Assembly: GCF_026241165.1 (NCBI RefSeq)
Contig: NZ_JAPFQN010000006.1
Span: forward strand, 558,001-622,000
Length of the DNA: 64,000 nucleotides
Direction: 5' to 3'
DNA from: Mangrovivirga halotolerans
GTDB taxonomy: Bacteria > Bacteroidota > Bacteroidia > Cytophagales > Cyclobacteriaceae
Shown: in pieces, positions 45,309 to 53,936 of the stretch
How positions within the stretch are numbered: position 1 is the stretch's first letter
Layout: each line of letters begins with the position of its first letter
Program-made: the position numbers and the translations under genes
Notes under the pieces: generated by a model
The model's input: only the letters and a program-made list of their open reading frames with translations
Database searches by the model: none
What the model was told of the DNA's origin: nothing

Positions 45309-46343
45309 ATGTTTAATTTAAAGAATGCCCGGCTGGACCGGCTTGCAGTTCACAGAGTAGGAAGTAAGACAGATCCGGAATCTCTTGACCTTTCAAAAGA
45401 TGAAATCACCCCTGATGAAGATATATTAAACCTTCTAAAAAAATTTTTTCTTAAACCTTTTAGTGAGGAGCGATTTTTCAGCTTCAAACATTCTACGGAC
45501 ATCAGTCTTAATGAATGTTATTATTATGTAAAAGAAGTTTTCACCGATCCTGAAAAGTTTTATGATAACAGCTGTAAAATTGCAAGCTTGCTACACAGTG
45601 AATCTAGGCATCCAAATATTAAGACAGGAGAGCTTTATGTTTCGTATTTTGACGATGTGAACTTTGGCGAGAATATAACTGAGGCTATTGGTATATTTAA
45701 ATCAGAATCAAAAGATACATATCTGAAAGTATATCCTAAAAAAAGCACTTACCAGGTTGATGCCGAAATGGGTGTGAATATTAACAAACTCGATAAGGGC
45801 TGCTTGATCTTTAATGTTGAAGAAGAGGATGGCTATCGTTTAATGATTATTGACAAAACCAATAAAGGGGGTGAGGCCCAGTATTGGATAGATGATTTTC
45901 TTCAGGTAAAAATTCATGAAAATAATTACTATCACACCGAATCGTATCTTGATCTTTGTATGAACTTTGTTGAGGAGGTTTTTCCTGAAGCAGATAAGAT
46001 TGACAAGATTGGAATGAAGCAAAACGCATCAAATTACTTTAAAGAAAAGGAATCGTTTAATGTAAAAGAGTTCGAAGATGAAGTGATGCAACAGCCTGAG
46101 ATCATTGACGCCTTCAATGATTATAAGAGTCAGTATCAGGAAACGAAACAAGTAAAAACCTACGATGAGTTTGATATAAACAAATCTGCAGTAAAAAAGA
46201 GCAGTAAGTTTATTAAATCAGTGCTGAAGCTGGATAAGAATTTCCACATCTATGTGCACGGAGACCGTTCAAAAATAGAAAAGGGATATGATGAAGAAAA
46301 ACAGTTGAATTACTATACTGTTTACTTTGAAGAAGAAAACTAA
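45309..46343 (+). CDS. Nucleoid-associated protein, NdpA/YejK family
   Basis: The 344-residue protein belongs to the 37-kDa nucleoid-associated protein family (NdpA/YejK), a set of DNA-associated proteins of unclear function. Recognisable features are the opening RLDRLAVHRVGSKTDPESL, the central GCLIFNVEEEDGYRLMIIDK stretch, the QYWIDDFLQVK segment and a C-terminal KNFHIYVHGDRSKIEKGYD-like domain. No signal peptide or membrane segment is seen. It converges on a 35-residue minus-strand gene; the hairpin between them has its T run on the minus strand. Confidence 0.85.
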   Translation: MFNLKNARLDRLAVHRVGSKTDPESLDLSKDEITPDEDILNLLKKFFLKPFSEERFFSFKHSTDISLNECYYYVKEVFTDPEKFYDNSCKIASLLHSESRHPNIKTGELYVSYFDDVNFGENITEAIGIFKSESKDTYLKVYPKKSTYQVDAEMGVNINKLDKGCLIFNVEEEDGYRLMIIDKTNKGGEAQYWIDDFLQVKIHENNYYHTESYLDLCMNFVEEVFPEADKIDKIGMKQNASNYFKEKESFNVKEFEDEVMQQPEIIDAFNDYKSQYQETKQVKTYDEFDINKSAVKKSSKFIKSVLKLDKNFHIYVHGDRSKIEKGYDEEKQLNYYTVYFEEEN

Positions 46344-46346
46344 ACC

Positions 46347-46372
46347 TGATCGGGAATTAATTTTCCCGATCA
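46347..46372 (-). terminator. Terminator overlapping the 35-residue gene
   Basis: TGATCGGGAA/TTCCCGATCA (perfect 10-bp stem) has the stop codon in its AATTAA loop on the minus strand. GGTTTAGTTTTCTTC follows on that strand. It may also stop the converging nucleoid-protein transcript. Confidence 0.7.
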
Positions 46373-46464
46373 AGTTCGTTATCACTTACTTTCTCATTTG
46401 GTACTACCCATGGTGCTAACAATGCCATAACAAATAGTACGCCTATAATTCCTAACATTATCAT
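46357..46464 (-). CDS. 35-residue single-TM small membrane protein
   Basis: This short gene encodes a hydrophobic helix (MIMLGIIGVLFVMALLAPWV) followed by a charged tail ending NELDREN, the layout of a small membrane protein. It is supported by an exact -7 element (TATTTTTG on the minus strand) 20 bases before the ATG, and by a perfect hairpin with the stop codon in its loop. I do not recognise the sequence. A second ATG (codon 3) is possible as the start. Confidence 0.6.
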   Translation of the reverse strand: MIMLGIIGVLFVMALLAPWVVPNEKVSDNELDREN

Positions 46465-46483
46465 AACTAAAATCTTTTAATGG

Positions 46484-46491
46484 CAAAAATA
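46484..46491 (-). promoter_or_regulatory. Candidate -7 element for the 35-residue gene
   Basis: TATTTTTG on the minus strand exactly matches TAnnTTTG, predicting a leader of about 13 bases. A -33 TTG is not evident. Confidence 0.4.
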
Positions 46492-46633
46492 GAAATTTAG
46501 ATTGGAATTGCTTAAAAATTACTGGTATAAATGTGAGTATGTAAGAAAAAAGGAAAGGTATGGTCTTTTTAATTTTCGTTTTTCAAATTGACCACTTAAA
46601 TTCGCACAGACAATTAATCTAAAGAAAAAAATT

Positions 46634-46768
46634 ATGTTCGTAGATGCACCTATAGAGCCCGGAGCTTCAACTTTTATTTTAGTATTCTGTATTATTATTG
46701 GAATAGTGACAGCCTTATCGCTGTATGATGCAGATAAGACAAAGTCAAAGAAAGAAAAACCGGAGTAA
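46634..46768 (+). CDS. 44-residue single-TM small membrane protein
   Basis: An ATG-initiated frame encodes a short acidic N-terminus (MFVDAPIEPGAS), one hydrophobic helix (TFILVFCIIIGIVTALSLY), and a basic tail (DKTKSKKEKPE). Positively charged residues follow the helix, which predicts N-out/C-in topology. It lies 23 bases after a near-consensus -7 element (TAAATTCG at 46597-46604). Its stop codon lies in the loop of a hairpin. I do not recognise the family. Confidence 0.6.
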   Translation: MFVDAPIEPGASTFILVFCIIIGIVTALSLYDADKTKSKKEKPE

Positions 46769-46780
46769 TTTCTCCGGTTT
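46757..46780 (-). terminator. Terminator between the converging 44- and 85-residue genes
   Basis: AAACCGGAG/CTCCGGTTT (9-bp stem) has a six-base loop and is followed on the minus strand by TTCTTTCTTTG. It mainly serves the 85-residue gene, and its arms lie in the 3' end of the 44-residue gene. Confidence 0.78.
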
Positions 46781-47036
46781 AGGCAAAAAAGCCTTTAACA
46801 GATTCTGCATACTCTTCAATTCTGGATTCATCCTCCCTACTTTTTTCAAAGCAGAAGTTTGCTGTATATTCCAGTCCTAAAGATGTAGTAATTTCTTCTT
46901 TTTCGATCAGCTCCTTTAATTTTGAAAAGATCCTCTTAACGTTATCTTTTTCACTCTCATCCCTACATTTAGTTTCAAGGCCATATTCGATTAACGAGCA
47001 TTTTCTTAGTAGCAATTGCTTGTCTTCTTTTTTCAC
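46779..47036 (-). CDS. Hypothetical cytoplasmic protein (85 aa)
   Basis: The 85-residue soluble protein is charged and predicted helical (SEKDNVKRIFSKLKELIEKE), with three cysteines spread through it (RKCSLIE, ETKCRDE, ANFCFEK) but no CxxC motif. No signal peptide or membrane segment is present. The start is a GTG at 47036, because no in-frame ATG exists. A good terminator supports its expression. A near-consensus element TATACTTG lies about 65 bases upstream on the same strand. No function recognised. Confidence 0.6.
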   Translation of the reverse strand: MKKEDKQLLLRKCSLIEYGLETKCRDESEKDNVKRIFSKLKELIEKEEITTSLGLEYTANFCFEKSREDESRIEEYAESVKGFFA

Positions 47037-47225
47037 TAGGTTGGTTTATTAGGGTTGTTGATACGGTTATTCCTGTTGACCTTTTTTGAATGATATACAA
47101 GTATACAAAGAAGTTTTAACTCTTAAAAAAGAAATTTTGTAATATTACCTTTAGATATTTCAATATGGGTATAATTTTTGATGCCCTCTAAGTATATTTA
47201 AAGGAATCCGTTTACAACAAATAAT

Positions 47226-48644
47226 ATGAGGCTATTTCTAACTTTTTGCTTAACCATACTTTCTTCATTTTTAATCTATTCTCAAGAAATAATTTCGGTT
47301 GACAGCTTATCAGGTCAGGGTGAGACTGTGGAAGGTAAGAAAATCGGGAATTGGGAATATCAATCAGAAGATAATAATATTCAGATTAAAGCGAACTATT
47401 CAGACCAGGGTAAGCGTGATAAAAAATGGAAAGTTTACGCAAATAACCGTTTGCGCCTTACTGTAAATTATGAAGATGGTCTTATTCAGGGTAAAGTTGT
47501 TCAATATTATTCTAATGGTAATGTTGATGTTAGCATCGATTATGAGAATGACTCTATCAATGGGGAGGTAGTAAGGTACTCTCCCTTCGGAGTCCCATTA
47601 GTCAAGTCCGAATATTCCAAAAATGTACAGGATGGCTCTCATGAAGAATATTACCAGACGGGTCAGTTAAAGCTTAAAGGGCAATTTAAAAATGGAGAAA
47701 AGAACGGGCAATTTCTTGAATATGCTCCTGATGGAATACTTATAGCTGAAGTGAATTATAAAGAAGGTCAGCCTCATGGCGAATCAATTTTTTACTATGA
47801 TGATGGAATTGTTAAGGATGAAAGGTATTACCAAAACGGCGTGCCGGCAGGTGCCTGGAATGAATATTATCCTAACGGGGTTCTAGCTTCTGAGTATTAT
47901 TTTAAAGTCGGCCTCAAAGATTCTGCCTATTTAGAATATTTCCCAAGCGGCTCAAAAAGGGTTGAGGGAAATTATGAGTTGGGTTCGAAAACCGGAACAT
48001 GGAATTATTATTTTGAGAATGGAAGAAAATATGCAAATGGGGATTACAGAAATAATTATGAGACTGGCAAATGGAGATATTACTATTCCTCAGGAGGTCT
48101 AGAAGAAGAAGGAAAGTATGTTTTGGGTTTAAGAAATGGTCAGTGGTATAGTTTTTATGAGTCTGGCAAACTTTACAGTATCGGATATTATATGAATGGA
48201 AATCAGGATGGATTGTGGGGATTCTTTCATGAAAATGGTAAATTAATGCAAGAGGAAACCTGGGACGACGGACTCCTGGTATCTGTAACGGATTTCTTTA
48301 CTGCCGCAGGCGATACTTTATCAACAGGAAATTTAAAATATGGCACCGGTGAAGTGATTGAATATTCTCCGAAAGGAAATATTGCCGGTAAAGGACGATA
48401 TGAAAGTGGGCTGAGGACAGGGCCATGGATTTTTTATCATTCTGATGGAGAAACGATAGAAAGTCAAGGCAATTACGAAGAAGGACTTAAAACCGGGGTC
48501 TGGAAATTTTATTTTGATAATGGCATTCTGGAATCAGAAGGAGAGTTTGAGGAAGATGAAAAAATTGGAGTCTGGAGTTATTACAATACTAGTGGCAGGT
48601 TACTTGAAAAGATAAATCATTCTGAAAGTAACTCAAATGAATAA
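47226..48644 (+). CDS. Exported MORN/YwqK-type repeat protein
   Basis: The 472-residue protein has a signal peptide (MRLFLTFCLTILSSFLIYSQ). It then consists almost wholly of about 17 repeats of some 23 residues with the pattern G.W.YYY.NG.L..EG.Y..G...G, the variant MORN repeat of the YwqK family. The 'antitoxin' label of that family is based on one Bacillus protein and should not be read as function here. The repeats form a flat beta-hairpin ladder, often membrane- or surface-associated. The next gene overlaps by one base (TAATG), so it is coupled to the MBL-fold hydrolase. Confidence 0.88.
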   Translation: MRLFLTFCLTILSSFLIYSQEIISVDSLSGQGETVEGKKIGNWEYQSEDNNIQIKANYSDQGKRDKKWKVYANNRLRLTVNYEDGLIQGKVVQYYSNGNVDVSIDYENDSINGEVVRYSPFGVPLVKSEYSKNVQDGSHEEYYQTGQLKLKGQFKNGEKNGQFLEYAPDGILIAEVNYKEGQPHGESIFYYDDGIVKDERYYQNGVPAGAWNEYYPNGVLASEYYFKVGLKDSAYLEYFPSGSKRVEGNYELGSKTGTWNYYFENGRKYANGDYRNNYETGKWRYYYSSGGLEEEGKYVLGLRNGQWYSFYESGKLYSIGYYMNGNQDGLWGFFHENGKLMQEETWDDGLLVSVTDFFTAAGDTLSTGNLKYGTGEVIEYSPKGNIAGKGRYESGLRTGPWIFYHSDGETIESQGNYEEGLKTGVWKFYFDNGILESEGEFEEDEKIGVWSYYNTSGRLLEKINHSESNSNE

Positions 48645-50035
48645 TGATCGAGATCAAATTTTGCGGAGCTGCAAAGACAGTTACCGGAAGCGCCCATCTC
48701 ATTACTATTGACAATGAGACCAAAGTTTTATTAGAATGTGGTTTATACCAGGGTTCGGATCCTACCTTTAAGGAATTTAATGAAGAGTGGCAGTTTGATC
48801 CCGAATCTATTGACCTGGTAATTCTTTCCCACGCCCATATTGATCATTCCGGGCGAATACCAAAGCTCTACAAAGATGGTTATAAAGGTAATGTCATTTG
48901 CACGCATGCCACGAGGGATCTCTGTACAATAATGCTTCTCGATACGGCACATATCAACCAGAGAGAAGTTGAAAGAAAAAGAAAAAGAGGAGAAAACGTA
49001 GAGCCATTATATACCTCAGAAGATGTTTATGAATGCCTGAATGATTTCATCAGCTACCCTTACAATAAATGGATCGATATACATCCTAAAATAAAACTTC
49101 TCTTTAGAGACGCCGGACATATTCTGGGAAGCGCGAGTGTTACGCTAAAAATAAATACCTCCTCAGGAGAAAAGGTTCTTGGGTTTTCAGGGGATATCGG
49201 ACGACCTGATCGCCCTATATTGAAAGACCCGCAATCTATGCCTGAATTAGATTATCTTATCATGGAATCCACTTATGGCGGGGAACTGCACAAAGAGCTA
49301 CCCGAAGATGAAGAAAGGTTCTATGACATAATACATCAGACATGTGTAGAAAATAAAGGTAAGCTTATAATTCCCGCTTTCAGTGTGGGTAGGACTCAAG
49401 AACTTGTTTATTTACTCGATAAGCTTGAAAATGCTTCAAGGCTCCCTAATATTCCTGTTTATGTGGATAGCCCTTTGGCAATAAATGCAACGGATATATT
49501 CAGGCTTAATCCTCAATGTTATGATAAAGAGCTTGTGGAATATATGCAAACAGATCCCAATCCCTTTGGGTTTAACAATTTACACTATACACGCCAGGTT
49601 GATGATAGTAAGGCGATTAACGACCTGCAAGGGCCTGCAATTATAATTAGTGCGAGTGGAATGGTTACCGCCGGGAGAATACTTCACCACATTTATAATC
49701 ATTGCGAAAACCCCAGAAACACCATACTAATGGTTGGATTTTGTGCTCCTCATACTTTGGGAGAGAAGATCCGGTCTAAGCCTGATACTATCAAGATATT
49801 TGGGCGTGAGTTAAAGTTAAGGGCAAGGGTGGAGATCATGGACTCCTTTAGTGCTCATGCTGATGAAAATGAAATGGTGACTTTTCTTTCAAATCAAGAT
49901 AAAAGCAGGTTAAAGAATTTATTTTTGATCCATGGTGAAGAAAATCGACAGCAGGCCATGAAAAAACGACTCGAGGAGGAAGGATATTCAAATGTGGTTA
50001 TCCCTGAATTTACCGAGAGTGTCCGGCTGATTTAG
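48644..50035 (+). CDS. MBL-fold/beta-CASP metallohydrolase (RNA-processing type)
   Basis: The 463-residue enzyme belongs to the metallo-beta-lactamase/beta-CASP group (CPSF-73/YkaE-like), generally zinc-dependent nucleases. It has the metal motif SHAHIDHSGRIPKLY (HxHxDH), DAGHILGSAS, and GDIGRPDRPIL. Beta-CASP motifs follow: ESTYGGELH, PAFSVGRTQELVYLLD and ISASGMVTAGRILHH, and the terminal Zn-helix with FSAHADENEM and FLIHGEENRQ. No signal peptide, so it acts in the cytoplasm. It is wedged between an exported repeat protein (one-base overlap) and a Rieske protein (10-base gap). RNA is the likely substrate. Confidence 0.93.
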   Translation: MIEIKFCGAAKTVTGSAHLITIDNETKVLLECGLYQGSDPTFKEFNEEWQFDPESIDLVILSHAHIDHSGRIPKLYKDGYKGNVICTHATRDLCTIMLLDTAHINQREVERKRKRGENVEPLYTSEDVYECLNDFISYPYNKWIDIHPKIKLLFRDAGHILGSASVTLKINTSSGEKVLGFSGDIGRPDRPILKDPQSMPELDYLIMESTYGGELHKELPEDEERFYDIIHQTCVENKGKLIIPAFSVGRTQELVYLLDKLENASRLPNIPVYVDSPLAINATDIFRLNPQCYDKELVEYMQTDPNPFGFNNLHYTRQVDDSKAINDLQGPAIIISASGMVTAGRILHHIYNHCENPRNTILMVGFCAPHTLGEKIRSKPDTIKIFGRELKLRARVEIMDSFSAHADENEMVTFLSNQDKSRLKNLFLIHGEENRQQAMKKRLEEEGYSNVVIPEFTESVRLI

Positions 50036-50045
50036 AAAGTGACTG

Positions 50046-50369
50046 ATGAAGAAATATACCATTTTCAAATCATTTGAAGCAATGAATAGCTCTTTTCCCA
50101 CGGGAGAGAGGAAACTGATCAAAGCTGGTGACAAGATAATTTTACTAATCAGATATTCTGAAAATATTTTGCTGGCATCTGAACCTAATTGTCCACATAA
50201 TAATAAAAAACTTGTTGACGCTCCGATCACAAAAGATCAGCACCTGGTATGCCCGATGCATGGCTATCGTTTTGATATCAATACCGGTGAAGAAGAAAAG
50301 CACAGGTGTAGAAATCTGATATTCTATGAAACTCAAATTACTGATAACGGCGTATTTTTGTATTGTTAA
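50046..50369 (+). CDS. Rieske [2Fe-2S] domain protein
   Basis: The 107-residue protein is a single Rieske domain. The cluster ligands are C49-P-H51 and C69-P-M-H72, in the order CxH...CxxHG (NCPHNNKKL, CPMHGYRFD), followed by the typical INTGE turn. There is no membrane anchor and no fused oxygenase domain, so it resembles small ferredoxin-like Rieske electron carriers. The partner enzyme is not in the window. Its 3' end overlaps the start of the next gene by 44 bases in another frame. Confidence 0.92.
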   Translation: MKKYTIFKSFEAMNSSFPTGERKLIKAGDKIILLIRYSENILLASEPNCPHNNKKLVDAPITKDQHLVCPMHGYRFDINTGEEEKHRCRNLIFYETQITDNGVFLYC

Positions 50370-51588
50370 CCTGGGATTTTCACAAAATTCAGCACTCAAA
50401 AGCATCTACCAGGAAAAAGAGCCTCCAATATCAATTGAGGTTTCAGAGGATAAACTCTATTTAATAACCTCTTCAATAAATAATCAAAGTAACTTATCCA
50501 TATTTTCTAAGAATGGAAATTTATTGTCATCTGATAACCTTGAGATTCCGGCAAATCAAACCTTAATTTCTTTTGTCGTAGTTAATGGTAATGCTGCGGC
50601 TTTATATTTCAATTCGGTTACCAATTTATATACTTTATTCACTAAGAGGTCTCAACTTCAAGATAAAGTCACAAAAATTATCAATTTAACTTTCCCCGAT
50701 GGATTTAAACCCGAAAATGTATTCTTCGATGGAAAGGAAATTTTCAGTATAGGTCTTTACCTGGGGAGGATATTTGTCACCCGTCTTGATAAGTCATCTT
50801 TTATATTTAGTAAGCTTTTGATAAATGATCAGAATACTTTTGTGAAAGCCATACGCAAAAATGGAGAGCTGTTTTTTATAATAAATTCTTATATCAATGA
50901 TGAACTTAGAATATTTTCATCTTCATATCTTGATGATCCGGTAAAAACAATAAAAATTAATAATGACACGCAGTTAGAGAATCTTCTTTTCTCCCAAAAC
51001 CTAAACTTCGCAGTTGAGTTGTTTTTGAATACTGTTAAAGTTTATTCGGCCTCTGAAACATTCAGCTATAACTTATCTGGTGATTACCTGCTAACAGGGA
51101 TCTATGAAGTGAATGGTAGTGTTAGTGTTGTAGTTGATAAATATCGGAACCTGTATAAAACAAAGGCTGTTTACGAAAAGGTAAAAAGGAACAATAAATA
51201 CGAATATACGACCATTGAAAAAGAGGTATTTGACGAAAGAGAATTTATAGAGAAGAAAATTATCAATTTCGATAGGGAAAAGGAGGTAGAATTAAATGTG
51301 GCTACCGGGTTTACTGTTAGCAATATGTCTGTTCCAACTAATAAATTTACTTTAGATGGAGGTGTAGTCAATATATCTTCTTTCTATACTTCCTCAGGTA
51401 TAAATATCGGATACGATTTTTATAATAGTCAACTGATTAGCAAAGACAAGATCAATCATGATGGTTTAAAAAAGTATAACGGGCTTAAAGCTTACCCGAC
51501 AAATTCAGGCTGGTTTGTGATGGGTACACAGTATTTATATGAGCAGAATAATCAAAGAGTCTATAACATCTCCTTTTATTCAGACTAA
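50326..51588 (+). CDS. Exported protein of unknown function (420 aa)
   Basis: The protein has a signal peptide (MKLKLLITAYFCIVNLGFS, then Q). The mature part is rich in short beta strands and Ser/Asn/Tyr/Lys, with repeating hydrophobic-Asp/Asn motifs that suggest a beta-propeller or beta-sandwich, but I recognise no family motif. The start lies 44 bases inside the Rieske gene; the signal peptide supports it. It is the last member of the chain begun by the MORN-repeat protein. There is no obvious terminator before fumC. Confidence 0.72.
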   Translation: MKLKLLITAYFCIVNLGFSQNSALKSIYQEKEPPISIEVSEDKLYLITSSINNQSNLSIFSKNGNLLSSDNLEIPANQTLISFVVVNGNAAALYFNSVTNLYTLFTKRSQLQDKVTKIINLTFPDGFKPENVFFDGKEIFSIGLYLGRIFVTRLDKSSFIFSKLLINDQNTFVKAIRKNGELFFIINSYINDELRIFSSSYLDDPVKTIKINNDTQLENLLFSQNLNFAVELFLNTVKVYSASETFSYNLSGDYLLTGIYEVNGSVSVVVDKYRNLYKTKAVYEKVKRNNKYEYTTIEKEVFDEREFIEKKIINFDREKEVELNVATGFTVSNMSVPTNKFTLDGGVVNISSFYTSSGINIGYDFYNSQLISKDKINHDGLKKYNGLKAYPTNSGWFVMGTQYLYEQNNQRVYNISFYSD

Positions 51589-51678
51589 AAGCTATTAAAT
51601 CGCCCTGGTTAAAACCAAACAAACTTATTATTCATTAAATTACATCCGATTTTGGAACTCAATAAATAGAAAACCACA

Positions 51679-53079
51679 ATGGATGTTCGTATAGAAAAAG
51701 ATACTATGGGGCAGGTAGATGTTCCTGCCGACAAATACTGGGGAGCCCAGACCCAGCGTTCACTAATGAATTTCAAAATAGGTGGAGAGCCCATGAAGAT
51801 GCCTATTGAGGTAATAAGGGCATTCGCAGTACTTAAAAAAGCTGCCGCTTTAACAAACGCAGAGCTTGGTGTGCTTGATCAGGAAAAAGCAGACACCATT
51901 AAAACTGTTTGTGAAGAAATACTTGAGGGAAAACACGATGATCAGTTTCCATTAAAAGTTTGGCAGACCGGATCAGGTACTCAAAGTAACATGAATTCTA
52001 ATGAGGTTATTGCAAACAGAGGCCATGTGTTAAAGGGAGGGTCTCTGACGGATGACAAAAAATTTCTGCATCCGAATGATGATGTGAATAAGTCTCAGTC
52101 AAGTAATGATACCTTTCCTACAGCAATGCACATCGCGGCATATAGTTTTTTAGTAAAAGAGACTATTCCAAAGGTTAAAAAACTCAGAGATACATTAGAT
52201 AAGAAAGCTAAAAATTTTAACGATGTAGTTAAGATTGGCCGTACTCACTTTATGGACGCCACCCCACTTACGTTAGGAATGGAATTCAGTGGGTATGTTT
52301 CCCAACTTGATCATGGTTTGAAAGCGTTAGAAAATTCATTTGATCACTTGAGCGAGTTAGCTCTCGGAGGAACGGCTGTTGGTACAGGGCTTAATACACC
52401 AAAAGGATATGCAGATCTTGTTGCTAAGAAAATAGCTGAGATCACAGATCTACCTTTTGTTAGTGCAGAGAATAAATTTGAAGCGCTTGCTGCTCATGAT
52501 GCGATGGTTGAAACAAGCGGAGCATTAAGACAGTTGGCAGTAAGCCTAATGAAGATCGGAAATGATATTCGTATGCTTGCAAGTGGTCCGAGGTCAGGAA
52601 TTGGTGAAATTTTGATCCCTGAAAACGAACCGGGGTCTTCAATCATGCCAGGAAAAGTAAATCCAACGCAATGTGAGGCTTTAACAATGGTATGCGCCCA
52701 GGTTATTGGTCTTGACAATGCTTGTGCAGTAGGTGGCATGAACGGCCATTTTGAATTGAATGTTTTCAAGCCAATGATGATTTACAATGTACTTACTTCA
52801 GCAAGATTGATCGGTGATGCATGTGAATCATTTAATGATAACTGTGCAGTAGGAATTGAGCCAAATCATGAAGTGATCAAAGATAAACTTGAAAAATCCC
52901 TGATGCTTGTTACTGCACTCAACACCCATATTGGTTATGAGAATGCTGCAAAAATTGCCAAAAAGGCTTACAAAGAGGGAAAAACGCTCAAAGAGGCAGC
53001 CGTTGAACTTGATCTTTTAACAGAGGAGCAATTTGATGAATGGGTAAAACCAGAAGATATGGTTGGTAGTTTAAAATAA
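51679..53079 (+). CDS. fumC: Class II fumarate hydratase
   Basis: FumC hydrates fumarate to malate in the TCA cycle without an iron-sulfur cluster. The 466-residue protein has the class II signature [11 protein letters not shown] (319-329) with the catalytic serine loop, [10 protein letters not shown], the HTLM-equivalent [14 protein letters not shown], and the C-terminal [10 protein letters not shown]-like [21 protein letters not shown] strong terminator follows 31 bases after the stop. It is probably monocistronic. Confidence 0.97.
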   Translation: MDVRIEKDTMGQVDVPADKYWGAQTQRSLMNFKIGGEPMKMPIEVIRAFAVLKKAAALTNAELGVLDQEKADTIKTVCEEILEGKHDDQFPLKVWQTGSGTQSNMNSNEVIANRGHVLKGGSLTDDKKFLHPNDDVNKSQSSNDTFPTAMHIAAYSFLVKETIPKVKKLRDTLDKKAKNFNDVVKIGRTHFMDATPLTLGMEFSGYVSQLDHGLKALENSFDHLSELALGGTAVGTGLNTPKGYADLVAKKIAEITDLPFVSAENKFEALAAHDAMVETSGALRQLAVSLMKIGNDIRMLASGPRSGIGEILIPENEPGSSIMPGKVNPTQCEALTMVCAQVIGLDNACAVGGMNGHFELNVFKPMMIYNVLTSARLIGDACESFNDNCAVGIEPNHEVIKDKLEKSLMLVTALNTHIGYENAAKIAKKAYKEGKTLKEAAVELDLLTEEQFDEWVKPEDMVGSLK

Positions 53080-53110
53080 ACTAAAGCTCATAAAAAATTA
53101 AAAATATAGC

Positions 53111-53146
53111 AAAAAACGCCTCATAATACCAGAGGCGTTTTTATTA
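53111..53146 (+). terminator. Intrinsic terminator after fumC
   Basis: A perfect 10-bp stem AAAACGCCTC/GAGGCGTTTT with loop ATAATACCA is followed by TATTAT. Confidence 0.9.
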
Positions 53147-53257
53147 TAAGCATCTATTACTTAATTTCGTGACAATTGCATTTTTTGAATAAATATTCTT
53201 CTATTTTATCAAAAAGTGCTATATTGTCTCAAATACCGGGTTGATAAATTTTTTATT

Positions 53258-53884
53258 ATGAATAGAAATCTAGTCGTTTTATTAGTTATGGTCATCGGAT
53301 TGTCATTGGCACCGATGGAAAGCCATGCACAGCTCTCTAAGAAGGAAAGAAAAGAGTGGAAAAAGAAAAAGAAATCCATGTCTGAAGAAGCATTCAAGCA
53401 GATGGTGGATGAAAATAAAGCATTAAAAGCACAGGTTAGCAGTCTTAATAATCAGCTTTCAGCGATGGAACCTCAATTAAATGAGAAGGACAACACCATT
53501 GCTAAGTTAGAAAAGCAATTGAGACAAGCTCAGGCAGAAGTAACTGCAGCTCAAAGAGCTCTTGAAGAAGCTGCAGCCGGAGGAGGACAACAACAATCTG
53601 CCGGATCCGGATATTCAATGGATGAAAGCGGAGTGCTTTTCAAAGTACAAGTCGGGGCTTTTAAAAATAAAGACCTTAGCAAATACTTCGAAAACCATCC
53701 TAATTTTGGAGGTGAAACTGAAAATGGCCTGCAAAAGATTACTCTGGGGCAATTCCGTGATTACTGGGAAGCAGATACTTTTAAAAAGTATTTAAGAGAA
53801 ATGGGTGTTAAAGATGCCTGGATTGTGGCCTATAAAGACGGAAACAGAGTTCCTTTAAAGGATGTGCTTGAAGGAGTAATCTAA
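53258..53884 (+). CDS. Exported coiled-coil protein with SPOR-like C-terminal domain
   Basis: The protein is 208 residues from the ATG at 53258; the upstream in-frame GTG adds only a non-signal extension. It has a signal peptide (MNRNLVVLLVMVIGLSLAPM ... SHAQ), then the lysine-rich KKERKEWKKKKKS and a coiled coil (about 45-115). The C-terminal SPOR-like domain contains VLFKVQVGAFKNKDLSKYF and KITLGQFRDYWEADTFKKYL. From memory, Bacteroidota homologues with this LSKKERKEWKKK start are often misnamed 'ezrin/radixin/moesin family'. It likely binds peptidoglycan in the periplasm. It stands alone between two terminators. Confidence 0.85.
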   Translation: MNRNLVVLLVMVIGLSLAPMESHAQLSKKERKEWKKKKKSMSEEAFKQMVDENKALKAQVSSLNNQLSAMEPQLNEKDNTIAKLEKQLRQAQAEVTAAQRALEEAAAGGGQQQSAGSGYSMDESGVLFKVQVGAFKNKDLSKYFENHPNFGGETENGLQKITLGQFRDYWEADTFKKYLREMGVKDAWIVAYKDGNRVPLKDVLEGVI

Positions 53885-53903
53885 ATTAAGACATAATTAA
53901 TAG

Positions 53904-53936
53904 AAAGCCGGTTCGTAAATGAATCGGCTTTTTTTA
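53904..53936. terminator. Bidirectional terminator between the SPOR-like and methyltransferase genes
   Basis: The stem AAAGCCGGTTC/GAATCGGCTTT (one G-T pair, GTAAAT loop) is followed by TTTTT on the plus strand and A-rich sequence on the other side. Confidence 0.85.

Noticed and set aside
47226-48644. YwqK 'antitoxin' annotation implying a toxin-antitoxin system
   Set aside because: The protein is exported and made of MORN-like repeats; no toxin gene is adjacent. The family name is inherited from one Bacillus locus.
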